Shown here: piece after piece, positions 1 to 11,669 of the stretch
Layout of the letters: each line of letters starts with the position of its first letter
How positions within the stretch are numbered: position 1 is the first letter of the stretch
Origin: Acinetobacter sp. WCHA45
GTDB taxonomy: Bacteria; Pseudomonadota; Gammaproteobacteria; Pseudomonadales; Moraxellaceae
Assembly (NCBI RefSeq): GCF_002165255.2
Contig: NZ_CP028561.1
Location: forward strand, 1 to 64,000
Length of the DNA: 64,000 nucleotides
Direction: 5' to 3'
The notes under the pieces: model-generated
Told to the model about the DNA's origin: nothing
The model's database searches: none
Seen by the model: the letters and a program-made list of their open reading frames with translations, nothing else
Program-made: the position numbers and the translations under genes

Positions 1-1404
1 ATGCTCTGGACAGACTGCTTAACTCGCTTGCGACAAGAGCTCTCTGACAACGTCTTTGCGATGTGGATTCGTCCTTTGGTTGCTGAAGAAGTTGACGGTG
101 TGATGCGTTTATATGCACCTAATCCATATTGGACACGTTATATTCAAGACAACCATTTAGAGTTAATTTCAATTCTTGCTGAGCAATTATCGGAAGGTCG
201 AGTACGTCAGGTTGAAATCTTGGTTGATTCGCGTCCAGGTACTATTTTGTCTTCTCATGAGCAACCTGCAACCACGACAGCTGCTTTAGGAAACACTTCA
301 ACCACTCCAATCGTTCCTATTAAAGCTAAGAAAGAAACTGATTTGGTGCAACCAAGTCAAAATGTCGCGAAAATACCAAAGAAAAGACAACTCAACCCAT
401 TATTTACATTCTCTTTATTTGTTGAAGGCCGTTCTAACCAAATGGCTGCTGAGACTTGCCGTAAGGTATTAACCCAATTAGGCGCATCTCAGCACAATCC
501 TTTATTTTTATATGGTCCAACAGGTTTGGGTAAAACACACTTGATGCAAGCCGTAGGGAATGCACTTTTACAAGCCAAACCGAATGCACGTGTCATGTAT
601 ATGACCTCGGAAAGTTTTGTACAAGACTTTGTCAGTTCATTGCAGAAAGGTAAGGTTGAAGAGTTTAAGAAAAATTGTCGTTCTTTAGATTTATTGTTGG
701 TTGATGATATTCATTTGCTTGCTGGTAAAGAAGCAAGCCTTGTTGAATTCTTTTATACATTCAATGCTTTACTGGATGAATCTAAACAAATTATTTTAAC
801 TTCAGACCGTTATCCAAAAGAACTCACGGAATTGGATCCGCGTTTGGTTTCTCGATTCTCTTGGGGATTATCTGTTGGTGTTGAGCCACCAGATATTGAA
901 ACACGTATCGAAATTTTGCTAAAAAAAGCTGAAAATAGTGGGGTAGATTTGCCACGAAATTGTGCTTTATTCATTGCACAACAAGTGGTCGCAAACGTTC
1001 GTGAACTTGAAGGTGCCCTCAATAAGGTGGTGGCTATCTCACGTTTTAAAGGCACTGCGATTGATTTGGATGTGGTGCGTGAGTCATTAAAAGATGTTTT
1101 AGCGATTCGTGCACGCACCATTAGTGTGGAAAATATTCAGCGCGTCGTCAGTGAATATTTCCGTATCCCATTAAAAGAATTAATTGGACCTAAGCGCACC
1201 CGTATTTATGCACGTCCACGCCAATTAGCGATGGGGCTAGCCCGAGAGCTGACAGGGGATAGTTTTCCTGAGATTGGAATGGCATTTGGTGGCCGTGATC
1301 ATAGTACCGTGATGCATGCCTGCGAAAAAGTGGTCAGCTTGCGCGAACAAGATCCAATTTTTAATGAAGATTATAAAAACTTACTTCGTCTGTTACAAAG
1401 TTAA
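1..1404 (+). CDS. dnaA: Chromosomal replication initiator protein DnaA
   Basis: AAA+ ATPase that binds DnaA boxes and melts the chromosomal origin in the cytoplasm. The 467-residue product has the usual length. Seen: an N-terminal DnaB-interaction domain, a low-complexity linker at about 85-130, Walker A GPTGLGKTH at 172-180, Walker B LLLVDDIHLL at 231-240, and the C-terminal DNA-binding signature FGGRDHSTVMHAC from residue 429. The gene begins at the first base of the window, so its promoter, its ribosome binding site and the expected upstream oriC are not visible. It heads dnaA-dnaN-recF-gyrB, the classic origin-side order. I see no TTATCCACA-type boxes in the 90 bp before dnaN, which fits an origin upstream of dnaA rather than downstream. 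Confidence 0.99.
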   Translation: MLWTDCLTRLRQELSDNVFAMWIRPLVAEEVDGVMRLYAPNPYWTRYIQDNHLELISILAEQLSEGRVRQVEILVDSRPGTILSSHEQPATTTAALGNTSTTPIVPIKAKKETDLVQPSQNVAKIPKKRQLNPLFTFSLFVEGRSNQMAAETCRKVLTQLGASQHNPLFLYGPTGLGKTHLMQAVGNALLQAKPNARVMYMTSESFVQDFVSSLQKGKVEEFKKNCRSLDLLLVDDIHLLAGKEASLVEFFYTFNALLDESKQIILTSDRYPKELTELDPRLVSRFSWGLSVGVEPPDIETRIEILLKKAENSGVDLPRNCALFIAQQVVANVRELEGALNKVVAISRFKGTAIDLDVVRESLKDVLAIRARTISVENIQRVVSEYFRIPLKELIGPKRTRIYARPRQLAMGLARELTGDSFPEIGMAFGGRDHSTVMHACEKVVSLREQDPIFNEDYKNLLRLLQS

Positions 1405-1494
1405 TCTATTTTTCAGAGTTGCAAACTACTTTTAAGTGCAGCATAGTACACTGCTAACATTCATATCAGCTTCTGTTGTAAGAGGAATAAAATC

Positions 1495-2643
1495 GTGCGT
1501 TTGAAAATCGCTAAAGAAAGTTTAGTCAACGTTTTATCACATGTGGTGGGGGCTGTTGAGCGTCGCCATACTTTGAATATTCTTTCAAATGTCAAAATTC
1601 AAACCACTCAACAGGCCTTAACGATTACGGGTTCTGATTTAGAAGTTGAATTAGTCGCAAGCACAACTTTATCTGAAGGTGCTTGTTTAGAGGTGGGTGA
1701 AACAACTGTTCCTGCACGTAAACTCGTTGAAATCTGTAAATCCCTTCCGACAGCAGCCTTGATTGATTTGCAAATAACAGAAGACCAACGCTGTATTTTA
1801 AAATCAGGCAATAGCCGTTTCGTATTAGGTACCCTTCCAGCAGAAGATTATCCATTACTCACGACTGACAATAGTCAAGGTACTCAGGTTCAAGTCACTC
1901 AGCGTGAATTAAAACGTTTATTTGAAAAAACAGCCTTTGCGATGGCGGTTCAGGATGTTCGTTTCTATCTAACGGGTACACTGCTGGAAATTGATCACAA
2001 TCAATTGCGTACAGTCACAACAGATGGTCACCGTCTGGCATTGTGTGAAGTGTCTGCTTCATCGACAGCCTCCACATCAATTCAGGCCATTGTGCCACGC
2101 AAGGCGGTTAGTGAATTACAGCGTTTACTCAGCATTGAGGATGAACAACTGACCTTGCTGATTGGACGTGAATTGTTGAATGTCACCATCAATACGCCAA
2201 GCCGTGATAAAGAGCATGGCGATATTACCGTGCGTTTCACCACTAAACTAATTGATGGAAAGTTCCCTGATTATCGCCGTGTGATTCCTAAAAATGGTGA
2301 CAAGCATGTCTTTATTGCTCATGATGTCTTTAAGCAATCTTTACAACGTGTTGCTATTTTAAGTAATGAAAAACTTCGTGGTGTTTTCTTGAATTTTAAT
2401 CAAGATTCATTGCAGTTGCGTGCCAATAACCCAGAACAAGATGAGGCGGTTGAAGATATTGCAATTCAATATCAAGATGCACCTTTAGAAATGTCATTTA
2501 ATGCGCAATATATCCTTGAAGTACTTGGTGTGTTGGATGGTGATGACGTGAAAATGAGCATGAGTGAAGCCAATCAGTCGGTGCTTGTTCAAGATCCAGC
2601 GCATCCTGATCAAACTTATGTCGTGATGCCAATGCGAGTTTAA
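1495..2643 (+). CDS. dnaN: DNA polymerase III sliding clamp (beta subunit)
   Basis: Ring-shaped processivity clamp that tethers DNA polymerase III and repair enzymes to DNA. The product is 382 residues, somewhat longer than the 366 of E. coli, with the three-domain beta-clamp pattern throughout (MRLKIAKESL start, MPMRV end matching the family MPMR terminus). The start is GTG at 1495, chosen because AGAGGA at 1481-1486 is a good ribosome binding site 8 bp upstream and the protein starts in the family position. It follows dnaA by 90 bp and precedes recF by 27 bp, so cotranscription is likely. The unusual start codon may moderate translation; that is inference. Confidence 0.98.
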   Translation: MRLKIAKESLVNVLSHVVGAVERRHTLNILSNVKIQTTQQALTITGSDLEVELVASTTLSEGACLEVGETTVPARKLVEICKSLPTAALIDLQITEDQRCILKSGNSRFVLGTLPAEDYPLLTTDNSQGTQVQVTQRELKRLFEKTAFAMAVQDVRFYLTGTLLEIDHNQLRTVTTDGHRLALCEVSASSTASTSIQAIVPRKAVSELQRLLSIEDEQLTLLIGRELLNVTINTPSRDKEHGDITVRFTTKLIDGKFPDYRRVIPKNGDKHVFIAHDVFKQSLQRVAILSNEKLRGVFLNFNQDSLQLRANNPEQDEAVEDIAIQYQDAPLEMSFNAQYILEVLGVLDGDDVKMSMSEANQSVLVQDPAHPDQTYVVMPMRV

Positions 2644-2670
2644 TGACGATTGATGTTTGAGTTTTAAAGC

Positions 2671-3753
2671 ATGCAAATCACGCGTTTAAATATCGAACGT
2701 GTACGTAATTTAAAGACGGTTGCACTCCATGAGTTGCAACCGTTTAATATTTTTTACGGCGCAAATGGTTCTGGAAAAACGTCAGTTCTAGAGGCTATTC
2801 ATTTACTGGCAACAGGGCGTTCATTTCGCACCCATATTCCAAAACATTACATTCAATATGAAGCCGGCGATGCGATTGTTTTTGCGCAATCTGCCACTGA
2901 ACGTATTGGCATGCAAAAGCTGGCTTCGGGCGAACAGGTGATTAAGGTCAATGGCGATACCATTGCGACTCAAGGTCAACTGGCAAAATTATTACCTTTA
3001 CAGCATATCGATCCACAAAGTACCGATATCATTGACCACGGCGCAAAGCCTAGGCGACAGTTATTAGATTGGTTAATGTTCCACGTGGAACCTGAGTTTT
3101 ATTTTGCATGGCAGTATTATTCTCGAGCACTCAAACAACGGAATAGTTTGCTCAAGACACGGCGCAATCTGACTTTGGCTGATTTAGAGCCTTGGAATAA
3201 AATGCTCAGTGATTATGGCGAAATGCTGCATTCACAACGGGTCAGTATTGTTGAGCAATGGAACCAATTTTTCCATGAAGATTTAAAAATTCTGCTACCT
3301 AATCTTGAGATAGAACTGGAATACAATCCTGGTTTTCATACTGAGCAAGGTCTATTGCAAGACTTGGTTCAGCAGCATCAAAAAGATCTAGATCGGCGTT
3401 ATACTGAGTATGGTCCGCATCGTGCTGATTTACGGTTAAAAACACCTTTTGGCAATGCGGATGATGTACTCTCTCGTGGGCAAAAAAAGTTGTTAATCAT
3501 GGCATTAAAACTGTCACAAATTGCAATGCTGCATGCGAGTAATAAGGAAACTGTGGTATTATTAGATGATCTGACAGCAGAGTTAGATGAGACCGCACAA
3601 CAACGGTTAATTGAGCGATTGAGTCAGTTAGGAAGTCAAGTTTTTATGACCACCTTAGACCATGCGTCGGTATTAAAACACTTACAGGATTTGTCGATTT
3701 CTTTTCAATTATTCCACGTTGTTCACGGTCAAGTCAGTCTTGCTGCACCATAA
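2671..3753 (+). CDS. recF: DNA replication and repair protein RecF
   Basis: SMC-like ATPase that acts with RecO and RecR to load RecA at gapped DNA. The 360-residue product has Walker [10 protein letters not shown] at 30-38, an ABC-type signature [12 protein letters not shown] from about 268 and Walker [14 protein letters not shown] from about 296, in the right order for RecF. The ATG at 2671 lacks a strong Shine-Dalgarno sequence and sits 27 bp after the dnaN stop, which suggests coupling to dnaN translation. A 16-bp parS-type palindrome at 3077-3092 is embedded in the coding sequence. Position between dnaN and gyrB is the conserved one. Confidence 0.98.
   Translation: MQITRLNIERVRNLKTVALHELQPFNIFYGANGSGKTSVLEAIHLLATGRSFRTHIPKHYIQYEAGDAIVFAQSATERIGMQKLASGEQVIKVNGDTIATQGQLAKLLPLQHIDPQSTDIIDHGAKPRRQLLDWLMFHVEPEFYFAWQYYSRALKQRNSLLKTRRNLTLADLEPWNKMLSDYGEMLHSQRVSIVEQWNQFFHEDLKILLPNLEIELEYNPGFHTEQGLLQDLVQQHQKDLDRRYTEYGPHRADLRLKTPFGNADDVLSRGQKKLLIMALKLSQIAMLHASNKETVVLLDDLTAELDETAQQRLIERLSQLGSQVFMTTLDHASVLKHLQDLSISFQLFHVVHGQVSLAAP
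3077..3092. other. parS-type ParB-binding site inside recF
   Basis: The sequence tgttccacgtggaacc is seen here; the inner 14 bp form a perfect palindrome around CACGTG. It matches the chromosomal parS family (TGTTYCACGTGRAACA) and is the form I recall from Pseudomonas parS sites. ParB would bind and spread from here to organise the origin region for segregation. It is one of four such sites in the window, 3 kb from dnaA. Confidence 0.85.
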
Positions 3754-3792
3754 TTTTATTTCCTCATTTTTGGATAGATTAATATTTACTAG

Positions 3793-6270
<2,478 letters not shown>

Positions 6271-6310
6271 TTAAATTAATGTGAGATTTAGTTTGTATTA
6301 TTTCTCTCGT

Positions 6311-6353
6311 ATATAAGAAAAGGCGATGCTTGATGCATCGCCTTTTCTTATAT
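6311..6353. terminator. Bidirectional terminator between gyrB and DedA gene
   Basis: A very long inverted repeat of about 19 bp per arm (ataagaaaaggcgatgc and its complement) around a short loop. The arms begin and end in A/T-rich tracts, so it can stop transcription from gyrB (+) and from the convergent DedA gene (-). Confidence 0.85.
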
Positions 6354-6356
6354 GAA

Positions 6357-6372
6357 GGTTTCACGTGGAACA
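6357..6372. other. Imperfect parS-like site after gyrB
   Basis: ggtttcacgtggaaca carries the CACGTG core with one TTTC and one GGAAC half-site and departs from the parS consensus mainly at its first base. It overlaps the 3' end region of the DedA gene. Its closeness to the better site at 3077 supports a real, possibly weaker, ParB site. Confidence 0.6.
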
Positions 6373-6381
6373 TTCCGTTGA

Positions 6382-6939
6382 TTAGGTTTTAACTAAATCG
6401 CTGACTTGAATGAGTGCATGTCCAAATAAATAACCAGCAGTGACCAGCACACTAATCCACAATAGCGCGCCTAAGATATTATAAATTACGAAATGGGTAT
6501 AATTCATAGCACTAGAACCAGCGGCTAAAGGCGCAAAAGAACGTGCAAATGGGATAAAACGAGCCAATAGAATAGTTTTCCCGCCATGTTTTAAGAAAAA
6601 TGTATTAGTTTTCTTTAGATATTCTTGTTTGATAAATCGAGATTCCATATTAAAAATTCGGTCACCAACATGACGACCAATGTGATAATTCACCATGTAG
6701 CCTAAAGCTGCGGCTATAAAAAGTAAGCTAATCATATAACCCAAATGCATAAATTCAATAACTGAACATAAAGCGCCTACGGTGAGTAAAAGACTATCGC
6801 CTGGTAAAAAGAACATAAACACAAAGGCGGTTTCTGAAAAGATAATCAAAAATAGGATCGCATAAATCCATAAGCCATATTCTTGAATTAAAATGGGAAG
6901 AATATGTTCAAAGTTAAAAATAAAATCTAAAGAATTCAT
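6382..6939 (-). CDS. DedA family inner-membrane protein
   Basis: Small polytopic inner-membrane protein of the DedA/SNARE-associated (VTT domain) family, implicated by work on relatives in undecaprenyl-phosphate or phospholipid transport and in envelope homeostasis. The 185-residue product is typical. Seen: hydrophobic segments at about 20-45, 50-80 and 135-180, and the family core FARFIPFARSFAPLAAGSS near 120-140 in which the arginines are conserved. It is transcribed toward gyrB and shares its terminator. Which DedA paralogue it represents cannot be told from sequence alone. Confidence 0.9.
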   Translation of the reverse strand: MNSLDFIFNFEHILPILIQEYGLWIYAILFLIIFSETAFVFMFFLPGDSLLLTVGALCSVIEFMHLGYMISLLFIAAALGYMVNYHIGRHVGDRIFNMESRFIKQEYLKKTNTFFLKHGGKTILLARFIPFARSFAPLAAGSSAMNYTHFVIYNILGALLWISVLVTAGYLFGHALIQVSDLVKT

Positions 6940-7216
6940 TCAGTTTGTATGATCCAAAATCGAGTACTCACCAAATTGAAGTACAAAAATATAAAATGAA
7001 CTTAGTTCTCGATGTGCATTTAAAAGTAATAACTTTAAAATGATCAGGTTGAGTATATCTAGCCTGAACCTAAAGCTCAATTTTATGAGGAAATTCCAAT
7101 TTAGACCTGATCTGAAATGATTGGCAGAATCATGACACTTTTATCGGTATTTTTATTATTTTTTAGTCTCTAAGCAAATCGTAATGTCGTTATTTATTTT
7201 TCTATGATTAGAAAAA
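6940..7216. other. Intergenic region, no gene seen
   Basis: AT-rich spacer between the DedA gene start and the ABC-F terminator. It must hold the promoter of the DedA gene, but I cannot point to a convincing -35/-10 pair. No open frame with a ribosome binding site was found. Confidence 0.5.
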
Positions 7217-7243
7217 GCCTAATTCCCAAAAAGAGAATTAGGC
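7217..7243 (-). terminator. Terminator of the ABC-F gene
   Basis: gcctaattc and gaattaggc form a 9-bp stem. Read on the minus strand it lies just after the ABC-F stop codon and is followed by a run of T. Confidence 0.85.
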
Positions 7244-7250
7244 ATTTATT

Positions 7251-9179
7251 TTAAACTTCAAAAGAACTTTCTAACTCTTCAAGCTCCATCATCAACTCTA
7301 ACAGTTGTTCTTCGTACTGTTCCAGCTTAGATTTTAGCTCAGTTTGTTCATTCATTAGCTTGATTAAATCATCTTTACGATGAGCTTCATACAGAGTGCT
7401 ATCTGCTAATTCATTTTCAATTGCAGCTAAGCGTGGCTGAATCTTTTCAATTTGAGTTTCAGCTTTCTCAATATTTTTTCGAATAGGATGAGTTATTTCA
7501 CGACGACGAGCGGCTTCTTTACGTTGTGCTTCTTTGTCAACTTTAGCTGCTGTATTTTGAGACGCTACTGTTTGTTGCTGTACTGCATTCTGTGAATTAA
7601 TGAGCTGTTGGCGCGCTTCACGTAACCACTTGGCATAGTCTTGTAAATCACCCTCAAACTCCGTACATTTTCCTGCATGTACTAAAAGTAGATCATCACA
7701 GACACTGGCGATCAGTTGACGTTCATGTGAAACTAAGACCACTGCACCATCGAAATCTTGTAGAGCCATACTTAAAGCATGGCGCATATCTAAGTCTAAA
7801 TGGTTGGTCGGTTCATCTAGAATTAAAACATTTGGGCGCTGCCATACGATCAGCGCCAAAGCTAAGCGAGCACGTTCGCCACCTGAAAAGCTTTCACACG
7901 GCGTATCCATACGTTCGCCACTAAAGCCAAATCCACCTAAAAAAGCACGCAATGCGGCTTCACTGATCTTTTTATCAGCAATACGAGCCAATTGTAGCAT
8001 TGGACTGGCATTAGCATCTAAAGCATCCATCTGGTGCTGAGCAAAATATCCAATATTGAGTAATTCTGAGGCTTTACGTTCGCCTGCAAGTAATGGTAAA
8101 TCACCCACTAAAGTTTTGATCAGCGTTGATTTACCCGCGCCGTTCATCCCTAGTAAACCAATACGAGAACTTGGAGTAATTTGCAGGCGAATTTTTTCAG
8201 CAATCATTTTATCGCCATAACCAATAGTCGCTGCATCTAAACTCAGCAAGGGTGAACTCATTTTGGTGGGTTCACGGAAACTAAAGGTAAATGGCGTATC
8301 GACATGAGCAGGTGCAAGTTGTTGCATGCGTTCCAACTGTTTGATACGGCTTTGCGCTTGGCGAGCCTTAGTTGCTTTGGCTTTAAAGCGATCAATAAAT
8401 TTTTGCAGATGGGCGCGCGTTTCTTGTTGCTTTTCAAAAGCCTGTTGTTGTTGTGCTAAGCGCTCGCTACGTGTCGTTTCAAAGGTAGAGTAGTTGCCTG
8501 TATATAAAGTTAATTCTTGATTTTCAATATGAAGAATATGATCCGTAATTGCATCGAGAAAATCACGGTCATGCGAAATCAGCACCAATGTTCCTTCATA
8601 GGCTTTAAGCCAATCTTCTAGCCATAAGATGGCGTCTAAGTCCAAATGGTTCGTTGGTTCATCTAATAACAGTAAGTCTGAACGACTCATTAAGGTGCGT
8701 GCTAAGTTTAAACGCATCCGCCAACCACCAGAGAAGCTTGCGACATTTAAACGGATTTGATGGTCAAGAAATCCTAAACCTGCCATTAATTGGGCTGCTT
8801 TCGCAGGTGCTGCATAACCATGAATTTCATCAAATCGACCATGTAATTTAGCTAAATCATCATTACTCAGTTGATCTGGATGCGCTAATTTTTCTTGAAT
8901 GTCCCAATATTCTTCGTCACCAGACAAAACAAAATCAATTGCTGGCATTTCTAAGGCTTTAATTTCCTGAGCCATGTGTGCCACAGTCCAAACCGCTGGA
9001 CGAGTTAGATTCCCTTCATCTGCAACCAAGTCACCTAAGAAAGCAGCAAATAGTGTTGATTTGCCTGCGCCATTCACGCCAGTAAGACCAATTTTCCAGC
9101 CAGGGTGAAGCTGCATCGATGCTTTTTGAAATAGAACTCGCCCACCACGGCGTAATGAAACTTGGTCAAATTGAATCAT
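7251..9179 (-). CDS. ABC-F family ATPase (YheS/Uup type)
   Basis: Cytoplasmic tandem ATP-binding protein without membrane segments; ABC-F proteins bind the ribosome E site and relieve stalling or assembly problems. The 642-residue product contains two nucleotide-binding domains: Walker A GVNGAGKST at about 34-42 with signature FSGGWRMRL near 150, then GMNGAGKST near 343 with signature FSGGERARL near 430. Both have DEPTNHLDL Walker B motifs. The inter-domain linker (about 240-300) is basic and coiled. A charged coiled-coil tail from about 540 is typical of YheS/Uup. It is more likely a housekeeping YheS-like protein than an antibiotic-resistance ABC-F, because no leader peptide or attenuator was seen. 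Confidence 0.93.
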   Translation of the reverse strand: MIQFDQVSLRRGGRVLFQKASMQLHPGWKIGLTGVNGAGKSTLFAAFLGDLVADEGNLTRPAVWTVAHMAQEIKALEMPAIDFVLSGDEEYWDIQEKLAHPDQLSNDDLAKLHGRFDEIHGYAAPAKAAQLMAGLGFLDHQIRLNVASFSGGWRMRLNLARTLMSRSDLLLLDEPTNHLDLDAILWLEDWLKAYEGTLVLISHDRDFLDAITDHILHIENQELTLYTGNYSTFETTRSERLAQQQQAFEKQQETRAHLQKFIDRFKAKATKARQAQSRIKQLERMQQLAPAHVDTPFTFSFREPTKMSSPLLSLDAATIGYGDKMIAEKIRLQITPSSRIGLLGMNGAGKSTLIKTLVGDLPLLAGERKASELLNIGYFAQHQMDALDANASPMLQLARIADKKISEAALRAFLGGFGFSGERMDTPCESFSGGERARLALALIVWQRPNVLILDEPTNHLDLDMRHALSMALQDFDGAVVLVSHERQLIASVCDDLLLVHAGKCTEFEGDLQDYAKWLREARQQLINSQNAVQQQTVASQNTAAKVDKEAQRKEAARRREITHPIRKNIEKAETQIEKIQPRLAAIENELADSTLYEAHRKDDLIKLMNEQTELKSKLEQYEEQLLELMMELEELESSFEV

Positions 9180-9286
9180 GAGTATGCAAAATAGCGATGA
9201 GATAGCTGCATTTTAAGGTGATCGCCCATGAATGCAAATTTTTATATTACAGATCAAACTGATCGAATTAAATCATTCTACCAATA

Positions 9287-9312
9287 AAAAATAGAGTAAA
9301 AGCTCTATTTTT
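9287..9312 (+). promoter_or_regulatory. Inverted repeat upstream of AdeT-like copy 1
   Basis: aaaaatagag and ctctattttt are perfect 10-bp arms around a 6-base loop, 77 bp before the chosen start of the first paralogue. The same arms recur in front of copy 4 (12789). No + strand gene lies upstream to be terminated, because the ABC-F gene is divergent. The hairpin is therefore more likely a leader attenuator or an operator, or a relic of duplication. Confidence 0.6.
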
Positions 9313-9389
9313 GTGATGCAAATCAGATTATTATTTAGTTTTAGTGAAAAATAAGCAACAAGATTAAAAGTATAGTGACAGGATTAGGG

Positions 9390-10397
9390 ATGAACAAAGC
9401 AATTCTTGCCGTGGGGGCAATGCTGATGTTGGGGGGAAGTATGCAGGTCAATGCAGATACTAAAATTTGTGTTTTTGACTTGTTGGGAAAATCTGGCGAG
9501 GCCTATAAGGCGATGGAGGAATGGGCTTTGGCGGCCAAAACATGGCGCAGTGACATCACTTTACTGGGTTATCAAAATGAAGCTCAGGCCCAGAATGATT
9601 TCGAGCAGGGCAAATGTGATGGTGTGTACATGACATCTATGCGTGCGCGGAGTTATAACAAATTTGCAGGTTCTGTCGATGCGATTGGTGCTGTACCGAG
9701 TTATGCAATTGCACAAAAAGCCATTAGTTTTGCCTTAGATAAGCGTAATCAACGTCGTCTGACCAGTAGTATAGGTAATCAGGTCTACGAAGTTGTCGGT
9801 ATATCACAAATTGGTCTGGCTTATATTTTCGTTAAAGATAAAAAAATGGATACTATTGAGCACATCAAAGGTAAAAAATTTGCTGTTCTCGGCTATGATG
9901 AAGCACAAAAAATCGTTGTTAAAAGCTTGGGTGGGCAAGCGGTCCTTTCGGACATTTCCGATATCGCTAAAAAATTTAACAATGGCCAAGCCGATATTAT
10001 GGCAGCACCAGCTTATGCCTATAAACCATTAGAACTCTTTAAAGGTTTGGGAAATGATGGGGCAATTATTACTTTTCCAGCTGTCAACATGACCATGGAC
10101 CTGATCATTCGTCCTGAAAAATTCTCAAGCAACTTTGGTCAAAATTCAAGAAATTGGTTCTTGAATCGTTTGAATAATAATTTTGCATTAATCCAAAGAA
10201 TCGAGGCTGAACTACCAGCGAAATATAAAATGAATCTGAGCAATGAAGACAAAATGCGTTATCAGCAAATTTTGCGTGAAGCTCGAATTGGTTTAACTAA
10301 ACGGGGGATTTATGACGCCAGTATGATGAGCGTTTTAAAGCGTGCGCGTTGTACTGTAGAACGTACCAATTTTGAATGTTCACTGGGTGGTGAATAG
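9390..10397 (+). CDS. AdeT-like putative periplasmic binding protein, copy 1 of 5
   Basis: Secreted protein of the Acinetobacter family annotated either as putative solute-binding protein (DUF6091, from memory) or, historically, as AdeT. Function is not known to me. The start at ATG 9390 gives 335 residues with a clean signal peptide cleaved near NADTK; an upstream GTG (9375) is less likely. After the signal peptide the protein is soluble-looking, with no membrane helices. Seen: CVFDLLGKSGEAYK at the mature N-terminus, GKCDGVYMTSMRAR, a second-lobe-like block GKKFAVLGYDEAQK, FNNGQADIMAAPAYAYKP, and the C-terminal RARCTVERTNFECS. Four cysteines, conserved in all five copies, suggest two periplasmic disulfides. 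The two-lobe pattern resembles type 2 periplasmic binding proteins (inference). Confidence 0.85.
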   Translation: MNKAILAVGAMLMLGGSMQVNADTKICVFDLLGKSGEAYKAMEEWALAAKTWRSDITLLGYQNEAQAQNDFEQGKCDGVYMTSMRARSYNKFAGSVDAIGAVPSYAIAQKAISFALDKRNQRRLTSSIGNQVYEVVGISQIGLAYIFVKDKKMDTIEHIKGKKFAVLGYDEAQKIVVKSLGGQAVLSDISDIAKKFNNGQADIMAAPAYAYKPLELFKGLGNDGAIITFPAVNMTMDLIIRPEKFSSNFGQNSRNWFLNRLNNNFALIQRIEAELPAKYKMNLSNEDKMRYQQILREARIGLTKRGIYDASMMSVLKRARCTVERTNFECSLGGE

Positions 10398-10441
10398 ATT
10401 TTAAATTTTTGATGATTAAATAATTCTATAGGGAGAATGTA

Positions 10442-11452
10442 ATGAATAAAGGATTATTCGCTTTAGCTGCTGCAACATTGTTCAGCGTTGCGGGTCAAAC
10501 TCAGGCAAAACAAAAAATTTGTGTGTTTGATCCGATGGGAAAAGCGGGAGAAGTGTATAAAGTCGCGGAGGAATGGGCGCTGGCTGCACAGGTTTGGCAA
10601 GCCAAGATTCAGTTGGTTCCCTATAAGGACGAAGCCAAGGCACAGAATGATTTTGAAGCTGGTGAGTGTGAGGGAGTATATATGACCTCCATGCGCGCCC
10701 GTAAATACAATAAGTTTGCAGGTTCAATAGATGCAATTGGTGGTGTGATCAATAATCAGGTGGCAAAAAAAGCGATCCATTTTGCGTTGGATAAGCGTAA
10801 TAAACGCCGTCTGATCACAACAATAGATGGAGATACCTTTGAGGTTGCAGGGATTTCCCAGTTTGGTCTGGCCTATATTTTTGTACATGATAAAAGTATC
10901 AACTCGCTTGCTAAAGCCAAAGGCAAAAAATTTGCTTATCTGAAACATGATGATGCACAAAGGAAAATTCTTGAAGCAATCGGAATGGTTGGGTTGCCAT
11001 CAGACGTTTCTGATTTTGCCAAAAAATTTAATGCCAATCAGGCCGATGTGATTGCATCGCCTGCCTATGCCTATAAAGCTCTGGAAATTGAGAAAGGACT
11101 GGGAACAATAGGGGCAATGTTTGACAACGTTCCTGTTGTGAATATTACGATTGAGTTGATTATTCGCCCAAATTCTTTTCCCGCAGGTTTCTCTCTGAAT
11201 TCACGGGAATGGTTTATACAACAAATTCCAACAAGTTTTGCCATGATTAAACGGCTTGAGGATGCCATTCCAACAAAATATAAATATTCGCTTTCTAAGC
11301 AAGAAGTTGAGAATTATGAAAAACTTTTCAGGGAGCAACGAATCCGTTTTACCAAAGATGGTATTTATGACCCAGTGATGATGGGCGTGTTGAAACGGGC
11401 ACGTTGTTCAGTGGAAAGAACCCGTTTTGAATGTTCATTGGGAGGTGAATAA
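10442..11452 (+). CDS. AdeT-like putative periplasmic binding protein, copy 2 of 5
   Basis: Paralogue of the preceding gene, 336 residues, starting at ATG 10442 after a good ribosome binding site (GGGAGA). It lies only 44 bp after copy 1 with no hairpin between, so copies 1 and 2 are probably one transcript. The signal peptide ends near QTQAKQK. All four family cysteines are present (CVFD, GECEGV, RARCSVE, FECSL), as is the MTSMRARKYNKFAGS block. The matching ligand-lobe segment reads GKKFAYLKHDDAQRK. Codon use is less biased than in copies 4 and 5, with more AGG, CGG and GGA, so lower expression is plausible. Substrate unknown. Confidence 0.84.
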   Translation: MNKGLFALAAATLFSVAGQTQAKQKICVFDPMGKAGEVYKVAEEWALAAQVWQAKIQLVPYKDEAKAQNDFEAGECEGVYMTSMRARKYNKFAGSIDAIGGVINNQVAKKAIHFALDKRNKRRLITTIDGDTFEVAGISQFGLAYIFVHDKSINSLAKAKGKKFAYLKHDDAQRKILEAIGMVGLPSDVSDFAKKFNANQADVIASPAYAYKALEIEKGLGTIGAMFDNVPVVNITIELIIRPNSFPAGFSLNSREWFIQQIPTSFAMIKRLEDAIPTKYKYSLSKQEVENYEKLFREQRIRFTKDGIYDPVMMGVLKRARCSVERTRFECSLGGE

Positions 11453-11669
11453 AAATCTGAATCCAGATTGAATTGTGTGGTGATTTGAACAAATCATTTG
11501 ATAGGGAAAATAGATATTTTATCAATGAGTAAAATGTGATGAGTACTATTAAAAATCAGTAAAACCCGATGTATGTAAATAAAAGGACTAGGCTTTTAGT
11601 TAAGATCTGACTATATTCGTCTCTCGGTGGTGGAAAAATATGCAAAAACAGCAAATAAGGGAAAACAAA

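Noticed and set aside
810..1121. 103-residue minus-strand frame inside dnaA
   Set aside because: Antisense shadow of a certain gene; no ribosome binding site and no family pattern.
1405..1494. Possible oriC between dnaA and dnaN
   Set aside because: No DnaA-box repeats or AT-rich 13-mers; the origin is more likely upstream of base 1.
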